Shown here: in pieces, positions 56,674 to 64,000 of the stretch
How positions within the stretch are numbered: position 1 is the first letter of the stretch
How the letters are laid out: every line of letters starts with the position of its first letter
Assembly (NCBI GenBank): GCA_945893145.1
Contig: CAMDDZ010000007.1
Span: 1-64,000 of the forward strand
Reading direction: 5' to 3'
Source of the DNA: Rhodoplanes serenus
GTDB taxonomy: Bacteria; Pseudomonadota; Alphaproteobacteria; Rhizobiales; Xanthobacteraceae
Length of the DNA stretch: 64,000 nucleotides
Translations under genes and position numbers: made by a program
The notes under the pieces: generated by a model
Seen by the model: the letters and a program-made list of their open reading frames with translations, nothing else
Told to the model about the DNA's origin: nothing
Databases searched by the model: none

Positions 56674-58491
56674 TCACCGCCTGCCAAAGAGTCGCTCGAT
56701 GTCGGTGAGCTTGAGCTCGACATAGGTCGGCCGGCCGTGGTTGCACTGGCCGGAGTTCGGCGTTGCTTCCATCTCGCGCAGCAGCGCGTTCATTTCCTCG
56801 GCTTTCAGCCGCCGGCCGGCGCGCACCGAGCCGTAGCACGCCATGGTGGCGGCGACGTGCAGGAGGCGCCGCTCGAGCGGCAGCGTCTCGTCCCATTCCG
56901 CCATGTGCTCGGCGAGATCGCGCAGCAGCGCCGCGGCATCGATTTCGCCCAACATGGACGGCGTCTCGCGCACCGCAACCGCGCCAGGCCCGAACGACTC
57001 GATTGCAAGGCCGTAGCGCACCAGCTCCGCCGCGCGGGCGACGAGACGTTCGGCGTCCGCCTCGTCGAGCTCGACGATGTCCGGAATGAGCAGGATCTGC
57101 CGCGCCACGCCGCGCTCGCCGAGTGAGGCCTTCATGCGCTCGTAGACGAGGCGCTCGTGCGCGGCGTGCTGATCGACGATGACGAGGCCGTCGCGGGTCT
57201 GCGCCACGATGTAGGTGTCGTGGACCTGGGCGCGGGCGGCGCCGAGCGGACGGTCGAGCGCGTCGGGTGTGGGCTCGATCGTTTCGACCCGCGCCGCAAC
57301 CGCAGCACCGCCGACGTCGAAGGCGGCTTGCGCTGCTTCTGCGAAGCCTGAGCCCGTGCTCCAGGCCGCGACCCCGCCGGGTGGCGGGAACGGCCGCGAT
57401 GGCGAGTTCCGCCAGTCGAATCCGCCGCGCCGGGGCAGGGTGGCCGGACGGAAGGCCGCGATGGTGGCGCTGCCGCCGGTGGTCGAGGCGCGCTGCGCGC
57501 CGCGCGCCAGCCCGTCCTTGAGCGCGTGCAGCAGCAGCGCGCGCACCAGGCCGGAGTCGCGGAAGCGCACCTCGGTCTTGGCGGGATGCACGTTCACGTC
57601 CACCTCGCGCGGCGGCAGCGTGACGAACAGCGCGACCAACGGATGACGGTCGCGCGGCAGATAATCCGCATAGGCCGCGCGCACGATGCCGAGCATGAGC
57701 TTGTCGCGCACCGGCCGGCCGTTCACAAAGAGATACTGCCCGAGCGCGTTGGCGCGGCTGAGCGTCGGCAGTGCGGCGTAGCCTTCGACAACGACGCCGT
57801 CGCGCTCGGCGCCGACCTCGATGGCGTTGGCGCGGAACTCAAGGCCGAGCACGTCGGCGAGGCGCGCGAGACGCCCGGCCGCGCCCGGCAGCGCCGCGGC
57901 CCAAGTCACCGGCATGCGTTCCTCGCCCGCCAGCGTGAAGGCGACGTCCGGGCGGCTCATCGCCAGCCGCCGCACCACTTCGCGCACGGCTTCCGCCTCG
58001 GTGCGGTCGCTCTTGAGGAACTTCAGTCGGGCTGGCGTGGCGTAGAACAGGTCCTGCACCTCGACGCGGGTGCCTTCCGAAAGCGCCGCGGGCTTGGCCT
58101 GCTGTTTGTCGCCGGCATCGACGGTCAGCGCCCAGGCGTGCGGCTCGCTGGCATGTCGCGTCGTGATCGTCAGGCGGGCGACCGCGCCGATCGACGGCAG
58201 GGCCTCGCCGCGGAAGCCCAGCGTCTTGATTTGCAAAAGGTCGTCGCCGTCGAGCTTGGAGGTGGCGTGCCGGTCGACCGCTAGCTCAAGGTCGCCGCGC
58301 GTCATGCCGGCGCCGTCATCGCTGACGCGGATCAGCCGCCGCCCGCCGCCGTCGGTGACGATCTCGATGCGGCTCGCGCCGGCATCGAGGGCGTTCTCGG
58401 CAAGCTCCTTGACCACGCTCGCAGGCCGTTCGACCACTTCGCCGGCGGCGATGCGGTTGACGAGGGTCTCTGGCAACTGGCGGACGGGCAT
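56674..58491 (-). CDS. mutL: DNA mismatch repair protein MutL
   Basis: This 605-residue mismatch-repair protein has the N-terminal GHKL ATPase with NRIAAGEVVERPASVVKELAENALDAGA (11-39), DDGAGM and TLGFRGEALPSI. A transducer domain, a Pro/Ala-rich linker (about 340-420) and a C-terminal dimerisation domain follow. The C-terminal domain contains DQHA-x2-E-x4-E (DQHAAHERLVYE), the metal-binding endonuclease motif that E. coli MutL lacks, so it should be a nicking MutL. The start at 58491 is the family N-terminus. It follows arfB by 79 nt on the same strand and converges with the DUF6929-like gene. Confidence 0.96.
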   Translation of the reverse strand: MPVRQLPETLVNRIAAGEVVERPASVVKELAENALDAGASRIEIVTDGGGRRLIRVSDDGAGMTRGDLELAVDRHATSKLDGDDLLQIKTLGFRGEALPSIGAVARLTITTRHASEPHAWALTVDAGDKQQAKPAALSEGTRVEVQDLFYATPARLKFLKSDRTEAEAVREVVRRLAMSRPDVAFTLAGEERMPVTWAAALPGAAGRLARLADVLGLEFRANAIEVGAERDGVVVEGYAALPTLSRANALGQYLFVNGRPVRDKLMLGIVRAAYADYLPRDRHPLVALFVTLPPREVDVNVHPAKTEVRFRDSGLVRALLLHALKDGLARGAQRASTTGGSATIAAFRPATLPRRGGFDWRNSPSRPFPPPGGVAAWSTGSGFAEAAQAAFDVGGAAVAARVETIEPTPDALDRPLGAARAQVHDTYIVAQTRDGLVIVDQHAAHERLVYERMKASLGERGVARQILLIPDIVELDEADAERLVARAAELVRYGLAIESFGPGAVAVRETPSMLGEIDAAALLRDLAEHMAEWDETLPLERRLLHVAATMACYGSVRAGRRLKAEEMNALLREMEATPNSGQCNHGRPTYVELKLTDIERLFGRR

Positions 58492-58570
58492 TGTGTAGCC
58501 TGATTCGGATCAGCCTCGAATCTACCGGTGCATTGCGGCGGTCACGAGGGCCGCGGCGGTGCTGTTCCCG

Positions 58571-58993
58571 CTATTCGAACGACGGCTTGTCCTGGCGCAG
58601 CCGCTTGATGCCGGAGCGGCGCTTCTTGGTATCGAGGCGTTCGCGCCTCGATGCGCGTGTCGGCTTGGTTGGCCGGCGCGGGATTGGCGCGACCGCAGCC
58701 TCTTTAATCAACGCGACCAGGCGGTCTTGCGCCTCCGCGCGGTTGCGCTCCTGGGTGCGGTGAGTTTGCGCGATCAGCACCAACACACCGTCCTTGGTGA
58801 TGCGCTTGCCGGCGAGCTGCATCAGCCGAATGGCCACGTCGTTCGGCAGCGATGGCGAACGACGCACGTCGAACCGAAGCTGCACCGCGGTTGAAAGCTT
58901 GTTGACGTTCTGTCCGCCCGGGCCGGACGAGCGCACGAAGCTTTCCTCAAGCTCGCTCTCGTCGATGCTGATGGTGTCGGTGATGCGGATCAT
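58571..58993 (-). CDS. arfB: Alternative ribosome-rescue factor ArfB (class I release-factor-like hydrolase)
   Basis: This 140-residue protein rescues stalled ribosomes by hydrolysing peptidyl-tRNA. The catalytic GGQ is in RSSGPGGQNVNK at about residue 26, and the last 35 residues form the basic tail (PTRASRRERLDTKKRRSGIKRLR) that enters the empty mRNA channel. No stop-codon recognition domain is present, as expected. The start at 58993 is the family-like MIRI; the longer frame upstream runs through pgi. It begins 11 nt after the pgi stop, so the two are co-transcribed. Confidence 0.94.
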   Translation of the reverse strand: MIRITDTISIDESELEESFVRSSGPGGQNVNKLSTAVQLRFDVRRSPSLPNDVAIRLMQLAGKRITKDGVLVLIAQTHRTQERNRAEAQDRLVALIKEAAVAPIPRRPTKPTRASRRERLDTKKRRSGIKRLRQDKPSFE

Positions 58994-59004
58994 CGCGGGG
59001 ACAA

Positions 59005-60276
59005 TTAGCCCGCCAGATACTTTTTCGCCAGCACCTTGCCCTCTTCGACCGCGGGCTGGTCGAACGGATCGACGCCAAGCAATCGCGCCGCGATGATGGT
59101 TTCCAGCATGAAATGCATCAGCAATTCGCCCAGGCTGCGCTCGTCGATGGTCTCGACGTGCATCGTGCGCACCGGACAGCCATTCTTGGCGAGCGTCTCG
59201 GCGGTGGCGCGGCCTTGCGCGGCGACGAGATCGCCGATGGTCTTGCCGCCGAGGCCGGGCTCGCCGGCTCGCTTGGCGAGTTCGGCATCGACGCGCGGGC
59301 CGCGTCCGGCCGTGCCGGCTGTGATGATGGTGAAGAGTTTGTCGCGCGGGCCCGCGATGAAAAGTTGCAACTGGCTGTGCTGATCGACCGGGCCCAGGGC
59401 GCCGATCGGGGTGGTGCCCTTGCCGTCCTTGCCGAGGCTCTCGGCCCAGAGCTGCACATACCAGTGGGTGAAGCGCTCCAGGCGATCGGCATAGGCCATC
59501 ATCACGGCGATCGGCTTGCCGGAAGCCATTGCGCAAGCCGCGCCGACGGCCGCGGGCACCTCGGCGGGCGGCTTGCCGTCCAGCACCGGCGCGAGCGCCG
59601 CCGCAGCGCCAGCGCGCACCGCGCCAATGTCGAGGCCGGTGACGGCCGCGGGCAGGAGGCCCACGTTGGTCAAAACCGAATAGCGGCCGCCAACACCCGG
59701 ATCGTGCTCCATCATCGGGATCTGATGGGCCGCCAGCAGATCACGCAGCCCGTTGGCCTTGCCAGGCTTGGCCGGTTCGGTGAGGCCAAGGACGTGCTTT
59801 TCCGGATCGAGCCGCGCGGCTTTGAGTGCGGTCAGCGCCGTGATGGTCTGCATCAGCGTCTCGGCGGTGCCGCCGGACTTCGAGATCGCGACGAAACGGG
59901 CGGATTGCAGCGGCACCCTGTCCAGCAGCGTGCCGTAACTTGCCGGATCGAGATTGTCGGTGAAATGAATGCGTGGCGGATCGCGAAGCAGACCCACGCC
60001 CGGCACCGCATGGCCGGCCAGTTGCGTCAGCGTTTGGGCGCCGAGGCTCGAGCCGCCGGTGCCGAGAAACACCACGTCGGTCGCGTTGGCGCGCAATAAC
60101 GTCGCGTAGCCCAGAATGGTTGCGATGTCGTCCTGCTTCTCCGGCAGCCGAAGCAGTGGCAGGGTGCGGTCGGCGTGACGCGCGCGCAGCCAGTCGAGCG
60201 CCTCGCCGGTGCGCTTCAGCGCGTCGGCAAAGCCCGAGGCGCCGGCCTTATCGATGGATTGGGTAACGAGCGGCAT
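59005..60276 (-). CDS. pgi: Glucose-6-phosphate isomerase, short form
   Basis: This 423-residue isomerase interconverts glucose-6-phosphate and fructose-6-phosphate. Both family signatures are recognisable: DPGVGGRYSVLTNVG, and near the C-terminus GVDPFDQPAVEEGKVLAKKY. The phosphate-binding loop SKSGGTAET is also present. The usual proteobacterial enzyme is about 550 residues, so this is a compact version lacking N-terminal and internal segments, more like some thermophile or Gram-positive forms. The start at 60276 has no competing upstream start. It is first in a pgi-arfB pair. Confidence 0.92.
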   Translation of the reverse strand: MPLVTQSIDKAGASGFADALKRTGEALDWLRARHADRTLPLLRLPEKQDDIATILGYATLLRANATDVVFLGTGGSSLGAQTLTQLAGHAVPGVGLLRDPPRIHFTDNLDPASYGTLLDRVPLQSARFVAISKSGGTAETLMQTITALTALKAARLDPEKHVLGLTEPAKPGKANGLRDLLAAHQIPMMEHDPGVGGRYSVLTNVGLLPAAVTGLDIGAVRAGAAAALAPVLDGKPPAEVPAAVGAACAMASGKPIAVMMAYADRLERFTHWYVQLWAESLGKDGKGTTPIGALGPVDQHSQLQLFIAGPRDKLFTIITAGTAGRGPRVDAELAKRAGEPGLGGKTIGDLVAAQGRATAETLAKNGCPVRTMHVETIDERSLGELLMHFMLETIIAARLLGVDPFDQPAVEEGKVLAKKYLAG

Positions 60277-60410
60277 GGCGTGATGTCTAACTCCGAGATG
60301 GCCAATTTGTCCCGCCTGCGGGCCCGTAGCACATCACAAGGAGTCTGCGGAATTAAACCCTTCAGCGGGCGAAGGCCCGGCCATCCACGCCACCAACGTT
60401 GGAAATATTC

Positions 60411-61757
60411 TCAGCCGCCGTTGTCCTTGGAGGTGATGCCCTTGGGCCGGCCAACCACGGTGACCAGCAAGCCGCCGGCCGCCAGGCGCTTGGCGACCCG
60501 CTTGGTGTCCGCGATGGTCACCGCATCGATCAGGCCGTTGCGCTTGTCGATGTAGTCGATGCCAAGCTCGGCGGTCTGGATCGCCAGCAGCGCGCCCGCG
60601 ATCTTGGTCGAGGTGTCGAAGGCAAGAGCGTAGGAGCCTTTGAGGTAAGCCTTAGCCTTGGCCAGTTCGTCCTCGGTCGGGCCTTCAGCAGCCATGCGGC
60701 GGATTTCCGCTTCGATCAGGTCGAGCGCCTCGCCGGCGCGATCGGCGCGCGTCTGCGTGCTGCTCATGAAGAGGGCGGAGTGATCGAGCGGCAGCAGATA
60801 AGAATAGACGCCGTAAGCCAGTCCGCGCTTCTCGCGCACCTCGTTGTAAAGCCGCGACGAGAACGATCCGCCGCCGAGGATATGGTTGACGATGAAGGCC
60901 GGGATGAAATCGGGGTCCTTCCGGCTGATGCCGGTGCCGCCGAGACTGAGCACGGCCTGCGGCACGTCGAGATCGACCACGATGCGGCGTCCGGCGGCCT
61001 GGGGCGGGGCCTGCGGTACTGGGGACAGGTTGCTCTTTGCCGGCAGTGCGCCGAACACGCGGTCGAGCAGCGGGCCGAGCGTCGCCGCGTCGATGTCGCC
61101 AACCACCGCAACCTTGAGGTTGTCGCGCGCGAAGACGCGCTTCACGTAAGACCGCAGATCGTCCGGCGTCAGCAGCGGCACCGATTCAAGCGAGCCGTTG
61201 TTCGGGCGCCCATAGGGATGGTTCGGGAAGGCGGTCTTCCACCACAGGCGGGTGGCGATGTCGCCGGGGCTCGTGGTTTCGCGCCGCAGGCTGGAGAGCA
61301 CCTGCGCGCGCACGCGCTCCAGCGCCTCGGCCTCGAGGCGTGGTGCGGTGAGCGCCAGCCGGACCAGATCGAAGCTCTGCGCTTGGCGGTCGCGCAACAC
61401 GCGCACCGAACCGCTGAAATGATCGCGGCTGGCGTTGAAGCGCAGCTCCAGCGCGTTCTCTTGCATCAACCGGTTGAACGCGTTCGCGTCGAGATCGCCG
61501 GCGCCCTCGTCGAGCATCGACGAGACCATGTAGGCGAGGCCCGATTTGGTCACGGGGTCCTGGTTGCTGCCGCCACGGAACGAGAAGTCCATGGCGATCA
61601 CCGGTACCGCGGGCTCGCGCACCAGCCAGGCTTCGATGCCGCCGGGCGAGACGACGCGTTCGATGGTGGTGGCTTGAGCGGGCGCGGTCAGCGCAAAAAA
61701 CAGCGCCGCGAAGGCGGCGGTGACGGCGAGCTTGATCGATCGGGCTTGCATGTTCAC
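60411..61757 (-). CDS. M16-family protein, probable non-catalytic partner
   Basis: This 448-residue M16-family protein has a signal peptide (hydrophobic core AVTAAFAALFFALTAPAQA), so it is periplasmic. The zinc motif HxxEH of active M16 proteases is replaced by SGLAYMVSSMLDEG. It keeps the C-terminal-type substrate-binding R/Y motif (LYNEVREKRGLAYGVYS). Proteins like this pair with an HxxEH subunit, here the gene immediately upstream. The start is GTG at 61757, overlapping the upstream stop, or ATG at 61751. Such pairs are peptidase-like complexes of the PqqL/mitochondrial-processing type. Confidence 0.9.
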   Translation of the reverse strand: MNMQARSIKLAVTAAFAALFFALTAPAQATTIERVVSPGGIEAWLVREPAVPVIAMDFSFRGGSNQDPVTKSGLAYMVSSMLDEGAGDLDANAFNRLMQENALELRFNASRDHFSGSVRVLRDRQAQSFDLVRLALTAPRLEAEALERVRAQVLSSLRRETTSPGDIATRLWWKTAFPNHPYGRPNNGSLESVPLLTPDDLRSYVKRVFARDNLKVAVVGDIDAATLGPLLDRVFGALPAKSNLSPVPQAPPQAAGRRIVVDLDVPQAVLSLGGTGISRKDPDFIPAFIVNHILGGGSFSSRLYNEVREKRGLAYGVYSYLLPLDHSALFMSSTQTRADRAGEALDLIEAEIRRMAAEGPTEDELAKAKAYLKGSYALAFDTSTKIAGALLAIQTAELGIDYIDKRNGLIDAVTIADTKRVAKRLAAGGLLVTVVGRPKGITSKDNGG

Positions 61758-63118
61758 GAACGCTTTTCCTCGCGCTTCGGTTGTTCTTTGATGAGATAGC
61801 CGCTGACGGAATGGCTCCTGTCGAGCCAGGAGCGCGCGGCATTGCGCACTGCGTCGGCGGTCACCTGGCGGATGCGATCCGGCCAGCTTCCAACTTTTTC
61901 CACGGTCGAGCCGGTGGTCAGTGCGGTGCCGTACCAGCGCGCCATGGTGGCTTGGCTGTCCTGGGCGTAGATGGCGTCGGCGAGCAGGCGGTTCTTGCTG
62001 CGCGTCAACTCATCCTCGCTGACGCCGTTCACCAGCACCTCGTTGAGCACCTCATCGATCGCATCTTCGATCTGCGTGAGCGATACGTTCGGCTTGGGCG
62101 TGCCGTAGACGCCAAAGCGCGTTGAGTCGAGTGCCGAGCCCTGGTACCAGGCGCCGGTGCTGACGGCGAGCGCGCGATCGACGACGAGCGTGCGATAGAG
62201 CCGGCTGGCGGTGCCGTTGCCGAGAACGTGGGCGAGCACCTCGATCGCTTCGGACTCGCCGGCTTTGGCGGTTGCGGCGGAGGGCACCAGATAGCTGCGC
62301 TGGAAGCTCGGCTGGGCGACTTGCGGATCGGCCAACGTGACCTGGCGCCGCGACACCTGCGGCGGCTCCTGCGGCCGGATGCGCGGGCCGATCTGGGCGC
62401 GCGGCGCGATCTTGCCGTAGGTCGCCTCGGCCATCGCCTTGACCTCGTCAGCGCTGACGTCGCCGGCGACGACCAGGATCGCGTTGTTGGGTGTATAGAA
62501 GCGGACATAGAACGCGAGCGCGTCCTCGCGCGTGAGCTTCTCGATCTCCGGCCGCCAGCCGATCACCGGTCTGCCGTAGGGATGGTTGAGATAGAGCGCA
62601 GCCTCGACCTGCTCGCCGAGGCGCGCGGCCGGACTGTTGGCAACGCGCTGGTTCTGCTCTTCCAGGACAACGTTGAGCTCGGGCGCGACGACCTCATCGG
62701 TGAGCACGAGGCCGGTCATGCGGTCTGCTTCGAATTCCATCAGCATGCGCAGGTGTTCGCGCGAGGCGCGCTGGTAGTAGCCGGTGTAATCGCTGCCCGT
62801 GAAGGCATTCTCCTGGCCACCGATCGCGGCAAGCTCCTTGGAAAAGCGCCCGGCCGGATTGGTCGCAGTGCCCTTGAACATCAGATGTTCGAGGAAATGC
62901 GCGAGACCGGACTTGCCCGGCGTCTCGTCGGCGGCGCCGACCTTGTACCAGACCATGTGGGTGACGACTGGCGTGCGGCGGTCAGGCACCACCACGATTT
63001 CCATGCCGTTGGCGAGCTTGAAGTAACTGACGTTGGGTGGTGCGGCGTCGGCGCGAAGGCCCGACAGGGCGACGATGAGCGTGAGAGCGGTAACGACGTA
63101 AGTCAGACGGTTTTTCAC
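61754..63118 (-). CDS. M16-family zinc metallopeptidase, catalytic subunit
   Basis: This 454-residue metallopeptidase has the inverted zinc motif HFLEH (SGLAHFLEHLMFKGT, residues about 60-75) and the distal Glu about 76 residues later in ELNVVLEEQNQR. A signal peptide (VKNRLTYVVTALTLIVALSG...ADA) supports the GTG start at 63118; the frame continues upstream with unconvincing residues. It should form a heterodimer with the non-catalytic M16 protein whose gene overlaps it by 4 nt. Location is periplasmic. Natural substrates are unknown. Confidence 0.93.
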   Translation of the reverse strand: MKNRLTYVVTALTLIVALSGLRADAAPPNVSYFKLANGMEIVVVPDRRTPVVTHMVWYKVGAADETPGKSGLAHFLEHLMFKGTATNPAGRFSKELAAIGGQENAFTGSDYTGYYQRASREHLRMLMEFEADRMTGLVLTDEVVAPELNVVLEEQNQRVANSPAARLGEQVEAALYLNHPYGRPVIGWRPEIEKLTREDALAFYVRFYTPNNAILVVAGDVSADEVKAMAEATYGKIAPRAQIGPRIRPQEPPQVSRRQVTLADPQVAQPSFQRSYLVPSAATAKAGESEAIEVLAHVLGNGTASRLYRTLVVDRALAVSTGAWYQGSALDSTRFGVYGTPKPNVSLTQIEDAIDEVLNEVLVNGVSEDELTRSKNRLLADAIYAQDSQATMARWYGTALTTGSTVEKVGSWPDRIRQVTADAVRNAARSWLDRSHSVSGYLIKEQPKREEKRS

Positions 63119-63221
63119 GTATGCGGTCTCGCCAATGGTTTGACGGGGTTGCGAAGTTCGTTGTTGGTCGCAGGCGATCACGCGCACGACGAAAAAATCG
63201 GCAGCAGGCCGCCGCAATCTC

Positions 63222-63890
63222 TTAGCGCGTCGGGTCCTGCCTGTCGCCCGGCTTGTAATCCCACTTTTGCTTGCCGATGCCGTAAGGCTGGGCTGGCGAG
63301 GGCGTGAGATATCCTGCCGGCGGCTGGGTCAGGCTCGAACGCGCCGGTTCGCCGCTGAAGGGCGTGTACTCTTCCTTGCTCTGCAAGATGCCGCTGAACA
63401 TGTTCTTGGCTTGCAGCTCCGCCGGCGTCGACGGACGGGATGGGTCCGGCCGGTCGGTGCCGTCCGGCTTGCTGCCGGGTTTGGGGGCCGCATTCGGATT
63501 GCCGTACTGGTTCGGCAATTGCGGGCGCGTCGCATCGATCGGGTCTGCGTTTGACGCCGCGCGCGTCACCTTCTTCTTCACGGCCTTCCTGTCGTCGGGA
63601 TCGACCGGCCAAGCCGGGCCACGCGGTGCCGCGTTCGTGGCCTCCGGCTTTGGCAGATCGCGGGCTGGCGGGACCACCAGCGGCGAGCGCTCACGGTAGT
63701 CGATGCTCGACTCGTCGCGGCGAAGCCCGAACGATTTCAGCAGGCCTTGGATGAACTTGGTGTCGGGCGCCACGTCGTCGTCATCGTCGGCGCAAGCGCT
63801 CAATCCCGCGCCACTGAGCAAAAGTGTCGCAGCGAGAAAGCCCTGCAGGGCGATGCGGGTCAGCCGGTGCTTCGAAGCGAATGTCATCAT
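63222..63890 (-). CDS. Hypothetical lipoprotein, Pro/Asp-rich
   Basis: This 222-residue protein starts with a lipoprotein signal peptide: basic MMTFASKHRLTR, hydrophobic LQGFLAATLLLSG, and lipobox LSAC with Cys33 as the lipidated residue. A DDDDD stretch follows the Cys, then a Pro-, Asn- and Lys-rich low-complexity middle (about 95-150) and a C-terminal segment with few secondary-structure features. It precedes the two M16 genes on the same strand by about 100 nt and follows a probable lspA tail, a local order I recall from bradyrhizobia. The start is 63890 or 63887. Function unknown. Confidence 0.78.
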   Translation of the reverse strand: MMTFASKHRLTRIALQGFLAATLLLSGAGLSACADDDDDVAPDTKFIQGLLKSFGLRRDESSIDYRERSPLVVPPARDLPKPEATNAAPRGPAWPVDPDDRKAVKKKVTRAASNADPIDATRPQLPNQYGNPNAAPKPGSKPDGTDRPDPSRPSTPAELQAKNMFSGILQSKEEYTPFSGEPARSSLTQPPAGYLTPSPAQPYGIGKQKWDYKPGDRQDPTR

Positions 63891-63959
63891 GCCGAGTTCC
63901 AAGGCGCCCCTCAAAAACCGCGGGAAATGGCGGCATTTGGACGGGTTTTTAGCCCGCGA

Positions 63960-64000
63960 TCAGGGCGCTTTTGCGGCGCGGTCCCCGACGAAGGATTCAT
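63960..64000 (-). CDS. lspA: Probable 3' end of lspA (signal peptidase II), cut by window edge
   Basis: On the minus strand the last 12 codons before a TGA at 63960-63962 read ESFVGDRAAKAP. This resembles the hydrophilic C-terminal tail of signal peptidase II in related bacteria. The gene order (lspA, lipoprotein, M16 pair) also fits what I recall of bradyrhizobial genomes. The evidence is short, so the identification is tentative. A chance reading of intergenic DNA remains possible. Confidence 0.38.
   Translation of the reverse strand, partial: ESFVGDRAAKAP

Overview
The window looks like chromosomal DNA of a GC-rich alphaproteobacterium of the order Hyphomicrobiales, most likely the Bradyrhizobium/Rhodopseudomonas/Pseudolabrys neighbourhood. 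Three things suggest this. There are many Bug/TctC solute-binding proteins. Dispersed intergenic repeats of a type I recall from bradyrhizobia are present (18591-18637, 19315-19361, 23997-24028, 39132-39235). The housekeeping stretch at the right end also fits: rluB-rsmD, mutL-arfB-pgi, and a twin M16 protease pair next to a probable lspA tail. No rRNA, tRNA, CRISPR array, insertion sequence or phage gene was recognised. No gene-free stretch exceeds 300 bases.

Region 1 (288-7070, minus strand) is a six-gene run, listed here in transcription order: sugar-nucleotide-type epimerase, M24 peptidase/creatinase-like protein, TAXI-like binding protein, glutamine-synthetase-like ligase, Rieske oxygenase alpha, Rieske oxygenase beta. 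The ligase plus two-subunit oxygenase recalls aniline dioxygenase systems, in which the amine is first gamma-glutamylated. Region 2 (7227-20858) is mixed: an L,D-transpeptidase, a tripartite tricarboxylate transporter with a fused TctA-TctB permease, a GST, an exported CMD-like protein, another TctC, an orphan BrnA-type antitoxin, an LLM flavin oxidoreductase beside an alpha/beta-hydrolase lacking its nucleophile, an esterase, a methyltransferase flanked by dispersed repeats, and a LysR regulator.

Region 3 (20855-42941) is the heart of the window. An extradiol-type dioxygenase, a methyltransferase and an HpaB-type flavin monooxygenase face a run of 17 minus-strand genes of about 19 kb. That run holds an oligopeptide-type ABC transporter (fused ATPase, binding protein, two permeases), an enolase-superfamily enzyme, a CaiB CoA-transferase, a CMD protein, a 2-hydroxyacid-dehydrogenase-like protein, a PcaB/PurB-type lyase, a CoxG-CoxM-CoxL-CoxS molybdenum hydroxylase, a fumarate-reductase-like flavoprotein with a very small 2Fe-2S partner, and a UbiD decarboxylase. 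Many junctions overlap by 1-8 nt, so this reads as one uptake-plus-catabolism unit for an aromatic or heteroaromatic acid. The substrate cannot be named from sequence alone.

Region 4 (43137-47733) holds an Asp-box propeller protein, a second CaiB CoA-transferase, malonyl-CoA decarboxylase and a RutE-like reductase, a plausible malonate/C3 module. Region 5 (47871-64000) holds a HerA-like ATPase, a small secreted protein, tadA, rluB, rsmD, three tandem TctC proteins, a probable propeller protein, mutL, arfB, a short pgi, the M16 pair, a lipoprotein and the probable 3' end of lspA.
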